This document shows, one piece after another, positions 35,348 through 44,641 of a DNA stretch of 64,000 nucleotides (within the stretch, counting starts at the first letter, position 1; every line of letters begins with the position of its first letter). Where the stretch lies: the NCBI GenBank assembly GCA_024402665.1, contig JAKSTI010000005.1:32146-96145 (forward strand), read 5' to 3'. Under the pieces are notes generated by a model. That model was not told the DNA's origin, did not search any database, and was given only the letters and a program-made list of their open reading frames with translations. Made by a program: the position numbers and the translations under genes. The DNA is from Treponema sp. (GTDB lineage: Bacteria; Spirochaetota; Spirochaetia; Treponematales; Treponemataceae).

Positions 35348-36586
35348 ATGATTGAAGTAAAAGAAGAACAGGAAAAAATTCCAAGAGCCCTTCTTGTTGG
35401 GGAACCTGGAAACGATTTATTAGAATTAAAAGGTCTGGTTCAGACACTTGGAATGGATATTATTCAGCGCCTCACTTTGAACAGAATGGAAGTTCATCCT
35501 GCCTACGGAATTGGAACCGGAAAAGCCCAGGAAATCAGCGAACTTGCAAAACAGATTGAAGCAGACTGTATTATTTTTGACTTTAATCTTGAACCTAGAA
35601 AACAGAGGAACTGGGAAGAATTAACAGGCCTTTCTTGTTTTGACAGACAGGAAGTTATTATCAGAATTTTTGCCCAGCGAGCCCAGACAAAAGAAGCAGT
35701 TCTTCAGGTTGAACTGGCGCGTCTTACTTATGCCCTTCCCCGCCTTGCCCACATGAGAAACGATTTTGCAAGACAGCGTGGTGGTGCTTTTGGTGCAAAA
35801 GGTTCCGGAGAAACTCAGCTGGAACTTGATCAGCGAATTATCAGAGACAAAATTTCAAAAACAAAGAAAGAACTTGCTGAAATTGAATTAAACAGACAGA
35901 CTCAGCGTAAACAGAGAGATAAAAATCCATCCTGTGCCCTTGTTGGATACACTAATGCAGGAAAATCAAGTTTGCTTAATGCATTAACTGGAGCAGATGC
36001 TTTTGTAGAAAACAAGCTGTTTGCCACACTTGATCCATTAACCAGAAAACTTCCTTTGAACGAAAGTGCCGGTGCGTTAATTACAGACACAGTAGGATTC
36101 ATCAGCAATCTTCCACATCATCTTATTGACGCCTTCAAATCAACTCTTGAAGAAGCAGCCTGTGCAGATTTACTTTTGATTGTACTTGATGCCTCTGATG
36201 AAAATGCAGAGTTCCAGTATGAAACAGTATGTTCGGTTCTTGATGACATTGGAGCAAACAAAGCACCACGGCTTATTCTGTTAAACAAAATAGATAAGGG
36301 CGATGAAAAAGGAACTTATACTGCACTTCGCCATAAATTCCCAGATGCACTTTCTATTAGTGCAAAAGAACAAATTGGATTTATGGAATTAAAAGATAAA
36401 ATCTTCCAGCTTCTGTACGGAGAACAAAATGATTACGTTCTTCCAGTAAGTCAGACTGTATTGATTAACGAACTTAGAAAAGCCGGCTGTATTCAAAAAG
36501 AAGAATGGCTTGATGATGGAGTTCATATTACAGCAAGAGCTTCTGGCAGATTATTAGCATTGATTTCACCATTTATAAGGAAATAA
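35348..36586 (+). CDS. hflX: Ribosome-associated GTPase HflX
   Basis: GTPase that splits or rescues 70S ribosomes under stress. About 412 residues from the ATG at 35348. N-terminal HflX domain with HPAYGIGTGKAQEI and FDFNLEPRKQRNWE; ERARLTY-type LARLTYALPRL; the Gly-rich GGAFGAKGSGETQLELD signature; G1 GYTNAGKSS, G3 DTVGF, G4 NKID, G5 ISAKE. The FliL-like gene follows 2 nt after the stop. See the promoter entry for the start choice. Confidence 0.95.
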   Translation: MIEVKEEQEKIPRALLVGEPGNDLLELKGLVQTLGMDIIQRLTLNRMEVHPAYGIGTGKAQEISELAKQIEADCIIFDFNLEPRKQRNWEELTGLSCFDRQEVIIRIFAQRAQTKEAVLQVELARLTYALPRLAHMRNDFARQRGGAFGAKGSGETQLELDQRIIRDKISKTKKELAEIELNRQTQRKQRDKNPSCALVGYTNAGKSSLLNALTGADAFVENKLFATLDPLTRKLPLNESAGALITDTVGFISNLPHHLIDAFKSTLEEAACADLLLIVLDASDENAEFQYETVCSVLDDIGANKAPRLILLNKIDKGDEKGTYTALRHKFPDALSISAKEQIGFMELKDKIFQLLYGEQNDYVLPVSQTVLINELRKAGCIQKEEWLDDGVHITARASGRLLALISPFIRK

Positions 36587-36588
36587 AA

Positions 36589-37113
36589 ATGAACTTAAAC
36601 TTCTGGGATACTTTTAGAAATTCAAACAGCAAACTTGACCGCATTCTTTTTTATATAATTGGCGGTCTTTTAGCAATACTTTTGATTGGTACAGTAGTGG
36701 GACTTATTAAAGGCAGACCAACTACAGGAGTAAATCTTTCTGATGATCCAAAACCTACAGAAATTGAAAGCCTGAACAAAAAAAGCGGACTTCAGATGGC
36801 AGCATACACAGGATTAGGAACAATCAGAACAACAACAATTGCTGATGAAGAAGATGCCAGCCGTTCCATTTTAGTAATTTCACCATGGTTCTCTTATCCT
36901 GAAGATGATACTGAATTTTATGAAGAGTTATCACGAAAAAGACTTTTAATCAGCGGAATTATTACAAGTTATTTTTCTACAAAGACAAAACAGGAACTTT
37001 TAAATATCTCTGAAGAAACAATAAAAGCTGACATATTGAAGGAACTCAACAGCCAGCTTTCATTAGGAAAAATTCAGGAACTTTATTTTACAGATTACAT
37101 TTTTATTGAGTAA
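36589..37113 (+). CDS. FliL-like flagellar basal body-associated protein
   Basis: 174 residues: short cytoplasmic tail, one transmembrane helix at about 19-40 and a periplasmic domain. The C-terminal end ADILKELNSQLSLGKIQELYFTDYIFIE follows the FliL pattern (helix, then short-loop 'G-x-I-x-x-hydrophobic-Y/F-F-T-x-hydrophobic' strand). FliL proteins ring the stator and modulate motor torque. It is downstream of hflX rather than in a motB cluster, so it may be a second FliL paralogue. Overlaps the DUF308 gene tail to tail by 11 nt. AAGGAAA before the ATG. Confidence 0.65.
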   Translation: MNLNFWDTFRNSNSKLDRILFYIIGGLLAILLIGTVVGLIKGRPTTGVNLSDDPKPTEIESLNKKSGLQMAAYTGLGTIRTTTIADEEDASRSILVISPWFSYPEDDTEFYEELSRKRLLISGIITSYFSTKTKQELLNISEETIKADILKELNSQLSLGKIQELYFTDYIFIE

Positions 37114-37723
37114 CAGAATCTGATTTATCTGCTGACATTTCTGCTGTTGCTGGAGCATCTTTTACTTCAGCCGCAGCTTCAATTGTATTAGCCTTCATTT
37201 TTTTTGCCACAATAATTTCTACTGCAATCAAAACAATTCCAATTATTAAAGCGGCAACTCCAATTATTGAAACAACTGCTTTTCCTAAAGTCTGCACTGG
37301 AATTATAAAAAGGATTGCCGCAATAATAAGACAAATCAATCCTTCTTTTGTAAAATATTTTTTTGAATCCCCGCCAATAAGGTATCCGCTGTAAAAAGTT
37401 GCAATGGCAAAAAGAACAAGGGCAACTGCCAGACAATAATTGAACACAGTCCAGATAGATGCAACAGTTTTTCCAAAAGCGATTGGGAAAATCACGGCAG
37501 AAATACCAAGAGCAATGCTTATAAGACTTTTTGCAAGAATTGTCTTTCTATATGCAGAATTGTCGCTAAGTTTATATACCTTAATAAGATTGTAAGCACC
37601 TTCAACAACAGCTACCAGACCAAGTAAAATTACAATCAGTTTGATACAAGTTGCAGGTGCAATCATCATAAATAAACCAATCAATGCCAGAACAGAACCA
37701 AGGGCAATATTCTTTATCTTCAT
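37103..37723 (-). CDS. DUF308/HdeD-like membrane protein
   Basis: 206 residues with six hydrophobic helices in pairs, the HdeD/DUF308 pattern (GSVLALIGLFMMIAP, VVEGAYNLIKVYKL, LISIALGISAVIFP, LIIGIVLIAVEIIVAKK), and a 30-residue Ala/Asp-rich soluble tail. HdeD is linked to acid resistance in enterobacteria; the role here is unknown. GAGG 6 nt before the ATG. Tail-to-tail with the FliL-like gene. Confidence 0.82.
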   Translation of the reverse strand: MKIKNIALGSVLALIGLFMMIAPATCIKLIVILLGLVAVVEGAYNLIKVYKLSDNSAYRKTILAKSLISIALGISAVIFPIAFGKTVASIWTVFNYCLAVALVLFAIATFYSGYLIGGDSKKYFTKEGLICLIIAAILFIIPVQTLGKAVVSIIGVAALIIGIVLIAVEIIVAKKMKANTIEAAAEVKDAPATAEMSADKSDSVTQ

Positions 37724-37811
37724 AAATACCTCACTCTACTTTATAAATTAATGCCATAATTCACTAAAGTAAAGAATTTTTTTTCCACTTTCTTATTTTT
37801 GAATTTAGTTA

Positions 37812-37817
37812 TATAAT
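37812..37817 (+). promoter_or_regulatory. Candidate -10 box upstream of the LacI-GGDEF gene
   Basis: Consensus TATAAT at 37812-37817, with TTTCTT 17 nt upstream as a weak -35. This gives a leader of about 60 nt, unlike the leaderless genes nearby. Confidence 0.45.
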
Positions 37818-37885
37818 AGAGGATATCTCAACAAAAAAGTCTTTGATTAAAAGTTCCCCAAAATTTTTTTTAGGATTACAAACTG

Positions 37886-39817
37886 ATGAAAACAATTGCT
37901 GTGTTAATGCACAGTCTGACTGTTGAGTACGAACTTAATGTACTTCAGGGAATTACAGACTTTTTTAAAGACAAAGACGTTAAATTAATCATATCGCAGG
38001 TAAAATTTCCACATTCAAAAGTTGCAAATTATGAATATCATTACTGGACTGGTGTAGAATATTTATTTTCAAACCAGATAGACGGCGTTATTGTTCTTTC
38101 AGGTTCTTTTATTATTTCCATTACAGAAGCAACATTAACTCAGGAATTCAGAAACTTTCAGAAGCATCCTATTATTTCAGTTCCATTAGATTTACAGCTT
38201 CCAAATGCAAGTTATTTTAAAATCAACAATCAGAGTGCTTACGACAAAATAATTACTCATTTGAAAAAAGACCATAATTGTAAAAAAATTGCCTTCCTTT
38301 CTGGAGAAAACATTAAATCTTCAGAAAGCCGCAATCGTTTTCAGTGCTTCCTTTCTGCCATGAAAAAAAATGGTCTTGAATTTGATGAAAATCTCTTTTT
38401 TTCATCGGGATTTACAGCCGCCACAACATTTGAAACTTTACAAAAACGCTATTCAAAAAAGAAAGACATAGATTTTGATGCAGTTATAGCCGCAAATGAT
38501 ATTATGGCAAATGCCTGCAGCCACTTTTTGCAGTCCCTTGGAGTAAAAGTTCCAGAAGATGTAAAAGTTGTTGGTTACGATAATACATCTCATTCAATTC
38601 TTGCAAATCCGCCAATAACAACAATTGACCAGAAGATTTACGAACAGGGCGAAAAAGCAGCGGCTTTGATTTACAAAAAGATTCAGGGAAAAAAGATTCC
38701 TAAAGTAACAACTTTAAATACAACACCAATTTTAAGAGAATCAAGCGGTCATCAGACAAAAAAAGAAAAAAATCTGATGTATGAACAGTACGACAAAACT
38801 GCAAACGGAAAACTCCACAACTTTATTGGTAAAATTGACGGCGTTTACAGCCTTGTTGATATGACAAATTCATCCCACACATTAAAACAATTGTTCTACT
38901 CTCTGCCATATATGATTTCAGGCCTTAATTGCAGTTATATGATTGTTTGTCTTTTTGACCAGCCGGAATATCTTCACGCAGAACAGGATTTTAAACTTCC
39001 ATCTTCAATAAATCTTTCTATGGTAATTGATAACGCAGAAGGAAAATCTCAGTTTGAACCAGGCATTTCTTTTAATCCAAAAGAGACTATAATTCCAGAC
39101 TGTATTCTTTCTGATCACAAAGGAAACTTTATCCTTATGCCGATTTTTTCTGCCAACAAAAATTACGGCTACCTGGTCTGCCAGCTTGATACATTAGATT
39201 TTGCTACAATCACACTGGCATTGCGAATCATTACAAATTCAATTTCTCAGGCTTTTGAATATACAGAGCGTATTTCAGAAAACCAGAAACTTTCAGAAGA
39301 AAACCTCCAGCTTCATCAGGATAATTCTAATCTTGACCGCAGAGCAAAAACCGATGAACTTACAAGAGCTTTGAACAGACGCGGCTTTATGGAACAGGGA
39401 CAGCAAAGTATTGATATGGCTATTGAAAGAAATCTTACTGGGCTTGTTTTCTTTGCAGATCTTGATAACTTAAAAAAGATTAACGACACATATGGTCACG
39501 AAACTGGAGACCTGGCTATTAAATCAATGACATCTATTCTTGAAAAAACATTACGCGCCAACGATATTGTAGCCCGCCTTGGTGGAGATGAGTTTGCCTG
39601 TATTGCAGTTGGAATGGGATATGATCATATAGATGTTATCCGCAATAAAATCAACAACTACTGCAAAGAAACAATGGAAAAACATCACTATGCATTTACA
39701 CTTTCCTGCAGTATTGGAATTGTTGAATTTAATCAGGATCATTCAAACTTAAAAGAACTGCTCCAGATTGCAGATGAACGGCTTTATACAGAAAAACGCC
39801 AGAAACATTCCCGCTAG
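37886..39817 (+). CDS. LacI-type sugar-sensor domain fused to a GGDEF diguanylate cyclase
   Basis: 643 residues, no signal peptide or membrane helix, so cytoplasmic. Residues 1-285 are a periplasmic-binding-protein-like type I domain as in LacI regulators (AVIAANDIMANACSHFL, VPEDVKVVGYDNT, ANPPITTIDQ) but without the helix-turn-helix. A GAF-like middle (about 300-470) and short coiled coil follow, then a GGDEF domain (about 500-643) with FFADLDNLKKINDTYGHETGD, intact RLGGDEF near residue 565, and the RxxD inhibitory site RAND five residues before GGDEF. It should make c-di-GMP in response to a sugar-like ligand. Confidence 0.9.
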   Translation: MKTIAVLMHSLTVEYELNVLQGITDFFKDKDVKLIISQVKFPHSKVANYEYHYWTGVEYLFSNQIDGVIVLSGSFIISITEATLTQEFRNFQKHPIISVPLDLQLPNASYFKINNQSAYDKIITHLKKDHNCKKIAFLSGENIKSSESRNRFQCFLSAMKKNGLEFDENLFFSSGFTAATTFETLQKRYSKKKDIDFDAVIAANDIMANACSHFLQSLGVKVPEDVKVVGYDNTSHSILANPPITTIDQKIYEQGEKAAALIYKKIQGKKIPKVTTLNTTPILRESSGHQTKKEKNLMYEQYDKTANGKLHNFIGKIDGVYSLVDMTNSSHTLKQLFYSLPYMISGLNCSYMIVCLFDQPEYLHAEQDFKLPSSINLSMVIDNAEGKSQFEPGISFNPKETIIPDCILSDHKGNFILMPIFSANKNYGYLVCQLDTLDFATITLALRIITNSISQAFEYTERISENQKLSEENLQLHQDNSNLDRRAKTDELTRALNRRGFMEQGQQSIDMAIERNLTGLVFFADLDNLKKINDTYGHETGDLAIKSMTSILEKTLRANDIVARLGGDEFACIAVGMGYDHIDVIRNKINNYCKETMEKHHYAFTLSCSIGIVEFNQDHSNLKELLQIADERLYTEKRQKHSR

Positions 39818-39827
39818 TTTTCTGATT

Positions 39828-41396
39828 TTAGTCTTTACAGAGTTTGCATTCAAAAGAATCTGAAAGTGCAATCCATGAAGCTTCAATCAAATCGGCAGAT
39901 ACACCAACTGTAGTCCATGAAGATTCACCGTCTGTACTTTCAATCATTACACGAACTTTAGAAGCAGTAGCAGATTTTCCATCAAGAACACGAACTTTAT
40001 AGTCCACAAGTCTGATTTTAGAAACTTCAGGGTAGAATTTTTCAAGAGCCTTTCTTAAAGCAATATCAAGGGCGTTTACAGGACCATCCCCTTCCCCTGC
40101 AGTGATTTCAATTTTATTATCAACTTCAACTTTAATCTGAGCACAGCAGTTTACACCTTCTTCAGGTCTTGGGACAGAACCGTTTGTCTGATAGTAATGA
40201 AGCTTAAATGCAGGTTTGTAAGTTCCTTTTAATTTGCGTACAAGAATTTCAAAACTTCCGTCTGCACCTTCAAACTGGTAACCCTGACTTTCAAGTTCCT
40301 TAATCTTATTTACAGTATCTTTTACAATAGAGTCACTTTTAATAACATCAGGATAAATTTTCTGGATTTTTTCAATAATCATGCTGCGGCCAGAAACTTC
40401 ACTCATTAAGAATACGCGGTTATTTCCAACTGATTCTGGTGCAAGATGTTCATAGGCAAACGGATTTTTCAAAACAGCATCAATATGCATTCCCGCTTTA
40501 TGGGCAAAGGCACTGGCACCTACAAAAGGCAGCTGAGAATCCATACTGATATTTGTAATTTCAGCAACCTGTTTACAAATAGAAGTAAGATTCTTCATAT
40601 TTTCTTCAGGAATACATTTGTATCCCATTTTCAACTGCAAGTTAGGAATTATAGTAGAAAGATTTGCATTTCCGGTACGTTCACCAAAACCTAATAAAAC
40701 GCCCTGCACATGAGTACAACCTTCTCCAACAGAAATAAGAGAGTTTGCAACTGCAAGACCACAATCGTTATGAGTATGAATACCAATTTCTGCTTTTGAT
40801 CCAAAAATCTTTACTACAGTTTCAACAGCTTCCTTACATTCATCTGGCATACATCCGCCCTTAGTTTCACAAAGACAAAGTAAGGCAGCACCACCATCAA
40901 CAGCAGCCTGTAAAGTTTTTAATGCATAATCTTTGTTTTCTTTATAAGCAGTAAAGAAGTGTTCTGCATCATAAAAAACCTTTTTACCATGATTTTTCAA
41001 GAACTCACAGCTTTCTTTAATCATAGCAAGGTTTTCTTCAAGAGTAGTCTTTAAAATATCAGTAACCTGGAAATCCCATGATTTTCCAAAAATAACAACA
41101 ATTTCAGTTTCTGCAGAAAGAAGACTATTTAAATTATCATCCTGTTCACACTTAATATCTTTTCTGCGGGTAGAACCAAAAGCACAAACTTTGGCATTCT
41201 TGAAATTCATTTTTTTAATTTTCTGGAAAAATTCCATATCTTTAGGATTGCTGCCAGGATTTCCAGCTTCAATATACTGAATCCCAAGATTATCTAAAGC
41301 CTGACAAATATGGATTTTATCCTGTACAGAAAAACTAATACCTTCGCCCTGAGCGCCATCACGTAATGTAGAATCAAGAATTTCAATTTGCTTCAT
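39828..41396 (-). CDS. cimA: Citramalate synthase (LeuA/NifV-type homologue)
   Basis: 522 residues. Condenses acetyl-CoA with pyruvate, giving the threonine-independent route to isoleucine. TIM-barrel domain with STLRDGAQGEG, metal ligands in GIHTHNDCGLAVAN, and GFGERTGNANL; C-terminal regulatory domain from about 390 (GEGDGPVNALDIALRKAL). The IEAGNPGSNPKD and FGSTRRKD patterns mark the TIGR00977 citramalate group rather than 2-isopropylmalate synthase. A TATATT box ends 8 nt before the ATG with no ribosome site, so it too may be leaderless, though its -35 is weak. Confidence 0.88.
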   Translation of the reverse strand: MKQIEILDSTLRDGAQGEGISFSVQDKIHICQALDNLGIQYIEAGNPGSNPKDMEFFQKIKKMNFKNAKVCAFGSTRRKDIKCEQDDNLNSLLSAETEIVVIFGKSWDFQVTDILKTTLEENLAMIKESCEFLKNHGKKVFYDAEHFFTAYKENKDYALKTLQAAVDGGAALLCLCETKGGCMPDECKEAVETVVKIFGSKAEIGIHTHNDCGLAVANSLISVGEGCTHVQGVLLGFGERTGNANLSTIIPNLQLKMGYKCIPEENMKNLTSICKQVAEITNISMDSQLPFVGASAFAHKAGMHIDAVLKNPFAYEHLAPESVGNNRVFLMSEVSGRSMIIEKIQKIYPDVIKSDSIVKDTVNKIKELESQGYQFEGADGSFEILVRKLKGTYKPAFKLHYYQTNGSVPRPEEGVNCCAQIKVEVDNKIEITAGEGDGPVNALDIALRKALEKFYPEVSKIRLVDYKVRVLDGKSATASKVRVMIESTDGESSWTTVGVSADLIEASWIALSDSFECKLCKD

Positions 41397-41404
41397 GGCT
41401 AAAG

Positions 41405-41447
41405 AATATAATGATTATTTGATAATTTCAATGGTATATAGTAAAAT
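41405..41447. promoter_or_regulatory. Divergent promoter region cimA / serine protease
   Basis: Rightward: -35 TTGATA (41419-41424), 17 nt, -10 TAAAAT (41442-41447), with a normal leader and ribosome site (GAGAGG) before the ATG at 41478. Leftward: -10 TATATT (41405-41410), with ATTGAA or TTGAAA as possible -35s at short spacing, overlapping the rightward promoter. The overlap may make the two promoters mutually exclusive. Confidence 0.5.
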
Positions 41448-41477
41448 AGGGACTATCAAAAAAATAGAGAGGTTATT

Positions 41478-43493
41478 ATGAAAAAGTTTTTTTCAACCCT
41501 TACAGTGGCTCTTCTTTCGGCAATCTTTGCAAGCGGAATATTTGCCCAGGCAGTTTTAGACAACGATGTTCTTAAAAAAGTAACTGATGCAGTTTTTGAA
41601 ATTGTTGTTGATAAGACTGAAGATACAAAAATCGAATATGAAGATGAACTTCCAATGGACAGACTTCCATTTTCAATCAGAAATGACAAATATGTTCCAT
41701 TAGGCACAGGATTCTTATTAAAAGACGGAACATTCTATTCAGCATCACATGTTTTTAATCTTTACGGTGAAACTTTGTACAACAAGTTCTACATCCGTGA
41801 TTCAAATGGAAAAACTTACGAAATTAAAGATATCACTTCCCTTTCAACAAGACGGGACTTCATCAGCTTTACAGTACCTTCATACAAAATCAGCGAAGGT
41901 CAGGGATTAGATATTGAAAAAGCATATGAATTAAACACAAATGTTTTCTCTGTAGGAAACGCACTTGGTGAAGGAATCATCATCAGAAACGGAATTCTTA
42001 CAAGTACAACAGAAGAAGATAAAGAAGGTGCCTGGAAATGGATTCGCTTCTCTGCAGCAGCAAGTCCAGGAAATTCAGGCGGTCCACTTATTAATACAGA
42101 AGGAAATGTAATCGGTATTATTACAATGAAAAGCCAGAATGAAAACCTGAACTATGCTCTTCCTATTGAAGAAATTGAATCAGGTAAAAATGGCGTTGGA
42201 ATTGTTTATTCAGATTATTACTACCGCCTTCCAAACTTAATCAACAAAAAACAGTATGCAGAATTCTCACAGGAAGTTCAGCTTCCAATGGATTATACAG
42301 AATTGCACAATCTTCTTACTCAGGCTCAGAAAGATAACATCAAAGCAACTGTAGAAAAAATGAGAGCTACTTATGCTCCTACAGGTTCAAAAAGCTTTGA
42401 TAAAGTAAAAGGTTCTGCAGAATTCTTCTATAACTCATACTCAACAGGAATGCCATACACTATTTATCTTTCAGAATCTGGTGAATGGTCTTACGGCAGC
42501 GGAAACACAAAAACATACCAGCTGGAAGACGATGGCGTTGTTGAATACTGTTCATTGATGGGATACACAGTTTGTGAAATTGAAAAACCAGAATCAATCT
42601 CTCTTGAAGAATTAGTTACAAATCCAAAACTTTACATTGAATATATTCTTGAAGCAGCTCCACTTTACAGAACAGTTGCAAATGAAAATATTAATATTGT
42701 TTCTTTAGGAGATCCAGCAAGATCAGAAACATATGTAGACTATTTTGGCCGTACATGGTTTGTAAACTATTTTGACATTGACTTTGCAGATTCAAGACTG
42801 CTTTCATTTGCCCTTCCAATGCCAACAGGAATCTACGTATTCTACGCTCTTGATTCAAGATCTGACATTGAAAGTTCACACTACCTTGATATGCAGTTTG
42901 TTGCTGACTTTGCATACACTTGTTACAGAGGAAAACTTAAAAACTGGAAAGAATATCTTGCTCTTCCAGAAAGCGCAATTGGAAAAAGACCTGAGTTCCT
43001 TTCTCAGATTAAACTTGAAACAAGAGAAACAGAAACTTATGTTTCTATAGGAGATTTTGATTTTACTCTTCCAGTTTCAGCATTTGCCCCAGATGAAGAA
43101 ACAATCTTTACTGTATTGAATTCTTTCAAGAAGAAAGGCGCAAAAGTTGAAATTGAAAACAGAGGTTTCTACCTTGTATCAAATCCTAAAAAAGAAGGAT
43201 TTAAAAGCATTTACATTAAAAAGACAGTTAAACCTCTTAAAAATGCAACACAGAAAACACAGCAGAACTGGGAACAGTTGTTGAACAGAGTTACACCTTT
43301 TGATGGAAATCCATATAACCACGAACAGTATACTTATCTTGATACAATTCACATTCCAGAAGGTAAAACTAAAGATAACACAAATTATCTGTACGCACTC
43401 TGTCTTGAATTAATCAACCCTAACCGTTTTGAAGAAATGTCTGCATTTGCAGAAGAAGTAATTGCTGGTATTTCAGAAAATACAAAGAAATAA
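41478..43493 (+). CDS. Secreted trypsin-like serine protease with large C-terminal region
   Basis: 671 residues with a signal peptide (about 1-23). Chymotrypsin-fold protease domain about 30-235 with the full catalytic triad: His91 in YSASHVF, Asp127 in RRDFISF and Ser200 in SPGNSGGPL. The following 430 residues contain no PDZ domain that I can see, so it is not a standard HtrA; they contain aromatic-rich beta sequence and may be substrate- or surface-binding. Expected in the periplasm or outside. Bounded downstream by a strong two-way terminator. Confidence 0.85.
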   Translation: MKKFFSTLTVALLSAIFASGIFAQAVLDNDVLKKVTDAVFEIVVDKTEDTKIEYEDELPMDRLPFSIRNDKYVPLGTGFLLKDGTFYSASHVFNLYGETLYNKFYIRDSNGKTYEIKDITSLSTRRDFISFTVPSYKISEGQGLDIEKAYELNTNVFSVGNALGEGIIIRNGILTSTTEEDKEGAWKWIRFSAAASPGNSGGPLINTEGNVIGIITMKSQNENLNYALPIEEIESGKNGVGIVYSDYYYRLPNLINKKQYAEFSQEVQLPMDYTELHNLLTQAQKDNIKATVEKMRATYAPTGSKSFDKVKGSAEFFYNSYSTGMPYTIYLSESGEWSYGSGNTKTYQLEDDGVVEYCSLMGYTVCEIEKPESISLEELVTNPKLYIEYILEAAPLYRTVANENINIVSLGDPARSETYVDYFGRTWFVNYFDIDFADSRLLSFALPMPTGIYVFYALDSRSDIESSHYLDMQFVADFAYTCYRGKLKNWKEYLALPESAIGKRPEFLSQIKLETRETETYVSIGDFDFTLPVSAFAPDEETIFTVLNSFKKKGAKVEIENRGFYLVSNPKKEGFKSIYIKKTVKPLKNATQKTQQNWEQLLNRVTPFDGNPYNHEQYTYLDTIHIPEGKTKDNTNYLYALCLELINPNRFEEMSAFAEEVIAGISENTKK

Positions 43494-43522
43494 AAGCACT
43501 TTAAGTTACTGACAAAATCATT

Positions 43523-43571
43523 ATAAAAAAATGGCGCCATTTTTCAAAAATAAATGGCGCCATTTTTTATA
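43523..43571. terminator. Bidirectional terminator built from two identical palindromes
   Basis: The 10-bp palindrome ATGGCGCCAT occurs twice (43531-43540 and 43553-43562), each flanked by A and T runs. Together they form a long hairpin (ATAAAAAATGGCGCCATTT pairs with its complement), and each copy is also self-complementary. It sits between the convergent serine protease and DHH genes and has T-runs for both directions. Two alternative foldings are possible. Confidence 0.85.
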
Positions 43572-43592
43572 TAATTCTAATTATTTTCAGAC

Positions 43593-44513
43593 TTATCCGT
43601 TAGCAAGTCCTGACAATTCACTAAGCATCTTTGGCAAATCAGTTTCCATATTATCATCTGCAAACTGACAAGTTCCAACTTTTTCATGTCCACCGCCACC
43701 GTATTTCAGCATAAGGCTTCCAACATTAACTTTGCTTGTTTTATTCAAAATACTGTATCCAACTGCCGCAGAACAACCTTTTCCACCACGGCCACTTACA
43801 ATCCATGCAGAAATATTCTGCTGAGGATACATACTGTAAATCATAAAGCGGTTTCCAGTATAAATTGGATCAACACCACGCAAATCTGTAATAATAAGAT
43901 TACCATCTGTTTTTGTATGTGCCTTTACCATTTCTTTGAATTTTTCAGTCTGTTCATTATAAACAACAATTCGTTCCTGAACATCTTCCATAGCAAGAAT
44001 CTGTTCTGTTGTTTTATCACGGCAGGCAACCATAAGGCGTTCCATTAATGCATAGTTGGATACTGTAAATTCACGCCATCTTCCAAGACCAGTTCGTGGA
44101 TCCATTAAAAAACCAACTAAAATCCAGCCAGTAGGATTCTGAATTTCATCTATTGTAAGATTTCCTGAATCTACTTTATCAACAGCAGTCATAATATCAT
44201 CAAAATTAGGGAAACGTTCTTTACCGCCATAATATTCGTAAATGATTCTTGCACAAGAAGGAGTGATTCTGCTTTCACCTTTATATTTACCTTCCAGTTC
44301 CTGTCTTTCAAATTCTGAAGAATGATGGTCAAACCACAATCCACAGCCTGGAACATAAGGAACATTTGCCAGACAGTCATCAGCAGTAATTTCTACAAGA
44401 CCATCCTGTAAATCTTTTGGATGTGCAAATTTCCAGTTATCAATAATGCCAGCTTCAAGAAGCAAAGCGCCACAAACTAATCCATCAAAATCTGAACGAG
44501 TTACTAATCTCAT
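43593..44513 (-). CDS. DHH-family phosphoesterase (exopolyphosphatase-like)
   Basis: 306 residues. DHH-superfamily manganese-dependent phosphoesterase: D8/D10 in RSDFDGLVCG, D62-H63-H64 in WFDHHSSEF, a further Asp in TAVDKVDSGN, and the DHHA1 substrate motif GGGGHEKVG near residue 275. Homologues are labelled exopolyphosphatases; NrnA-like oligoribonuclease or pAp phosphatase activity is equally possible on motif grounds. AAGGAG about 11 nt before the ATG. Divergent from the CobW GTPase gene. Confidence 0.85.
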   Translation of the reverse strand: MRLVTRSDFDGLVCGALLLEAGIIDNWKFAHPKDLQDGLVEITADDCLANVPYVPGCGLWFDHHSSEFERQELEGKYKGESRITPSCARIIYEYYGGKERFPNFDDIMTAVDKVDSGNLTIDEIQNPTGWILVGFLMDPRTGLGRWREFTVSNYALMERLMVACRDKTTEQILAMEDVQERIVVYNEQTEKFKEMVKAHTKTDGNLIITDLRGVDPIYTGNRFMIYSMYPQQNISAWIVSGRGGKGCSAAVGYSILNKTSKVNVGSLMLKYGGGGHEKVGTCQFADDNMETDLPKMLSELSGLANG

Positions 44514-44570
44514 CTCTTACAAATCTCCTTAATCTGGTTAATAATTTACTATTAATATTTTACAACTGAA

Positions 44571-44600
44571 TTGAACAAAAATGTAGAAAAAAGTTATACT
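44571..44600 (+). promoter_or_regulatory. Promoter of the CobW-family GTPase gene
   Basis: -35 TTGAAC (44571-44576), 18 nt, -10 TATACT (44595-44600). The leader is about 35 nt with GGAGAT before the ATG at 44642. No clear Zur-type palindrome was recognised. Confidence 0.55.
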
Positions 44601-44641
44601 ATAGAAACAAATTAGTATATTAATTTACAGGAGATATAAAA

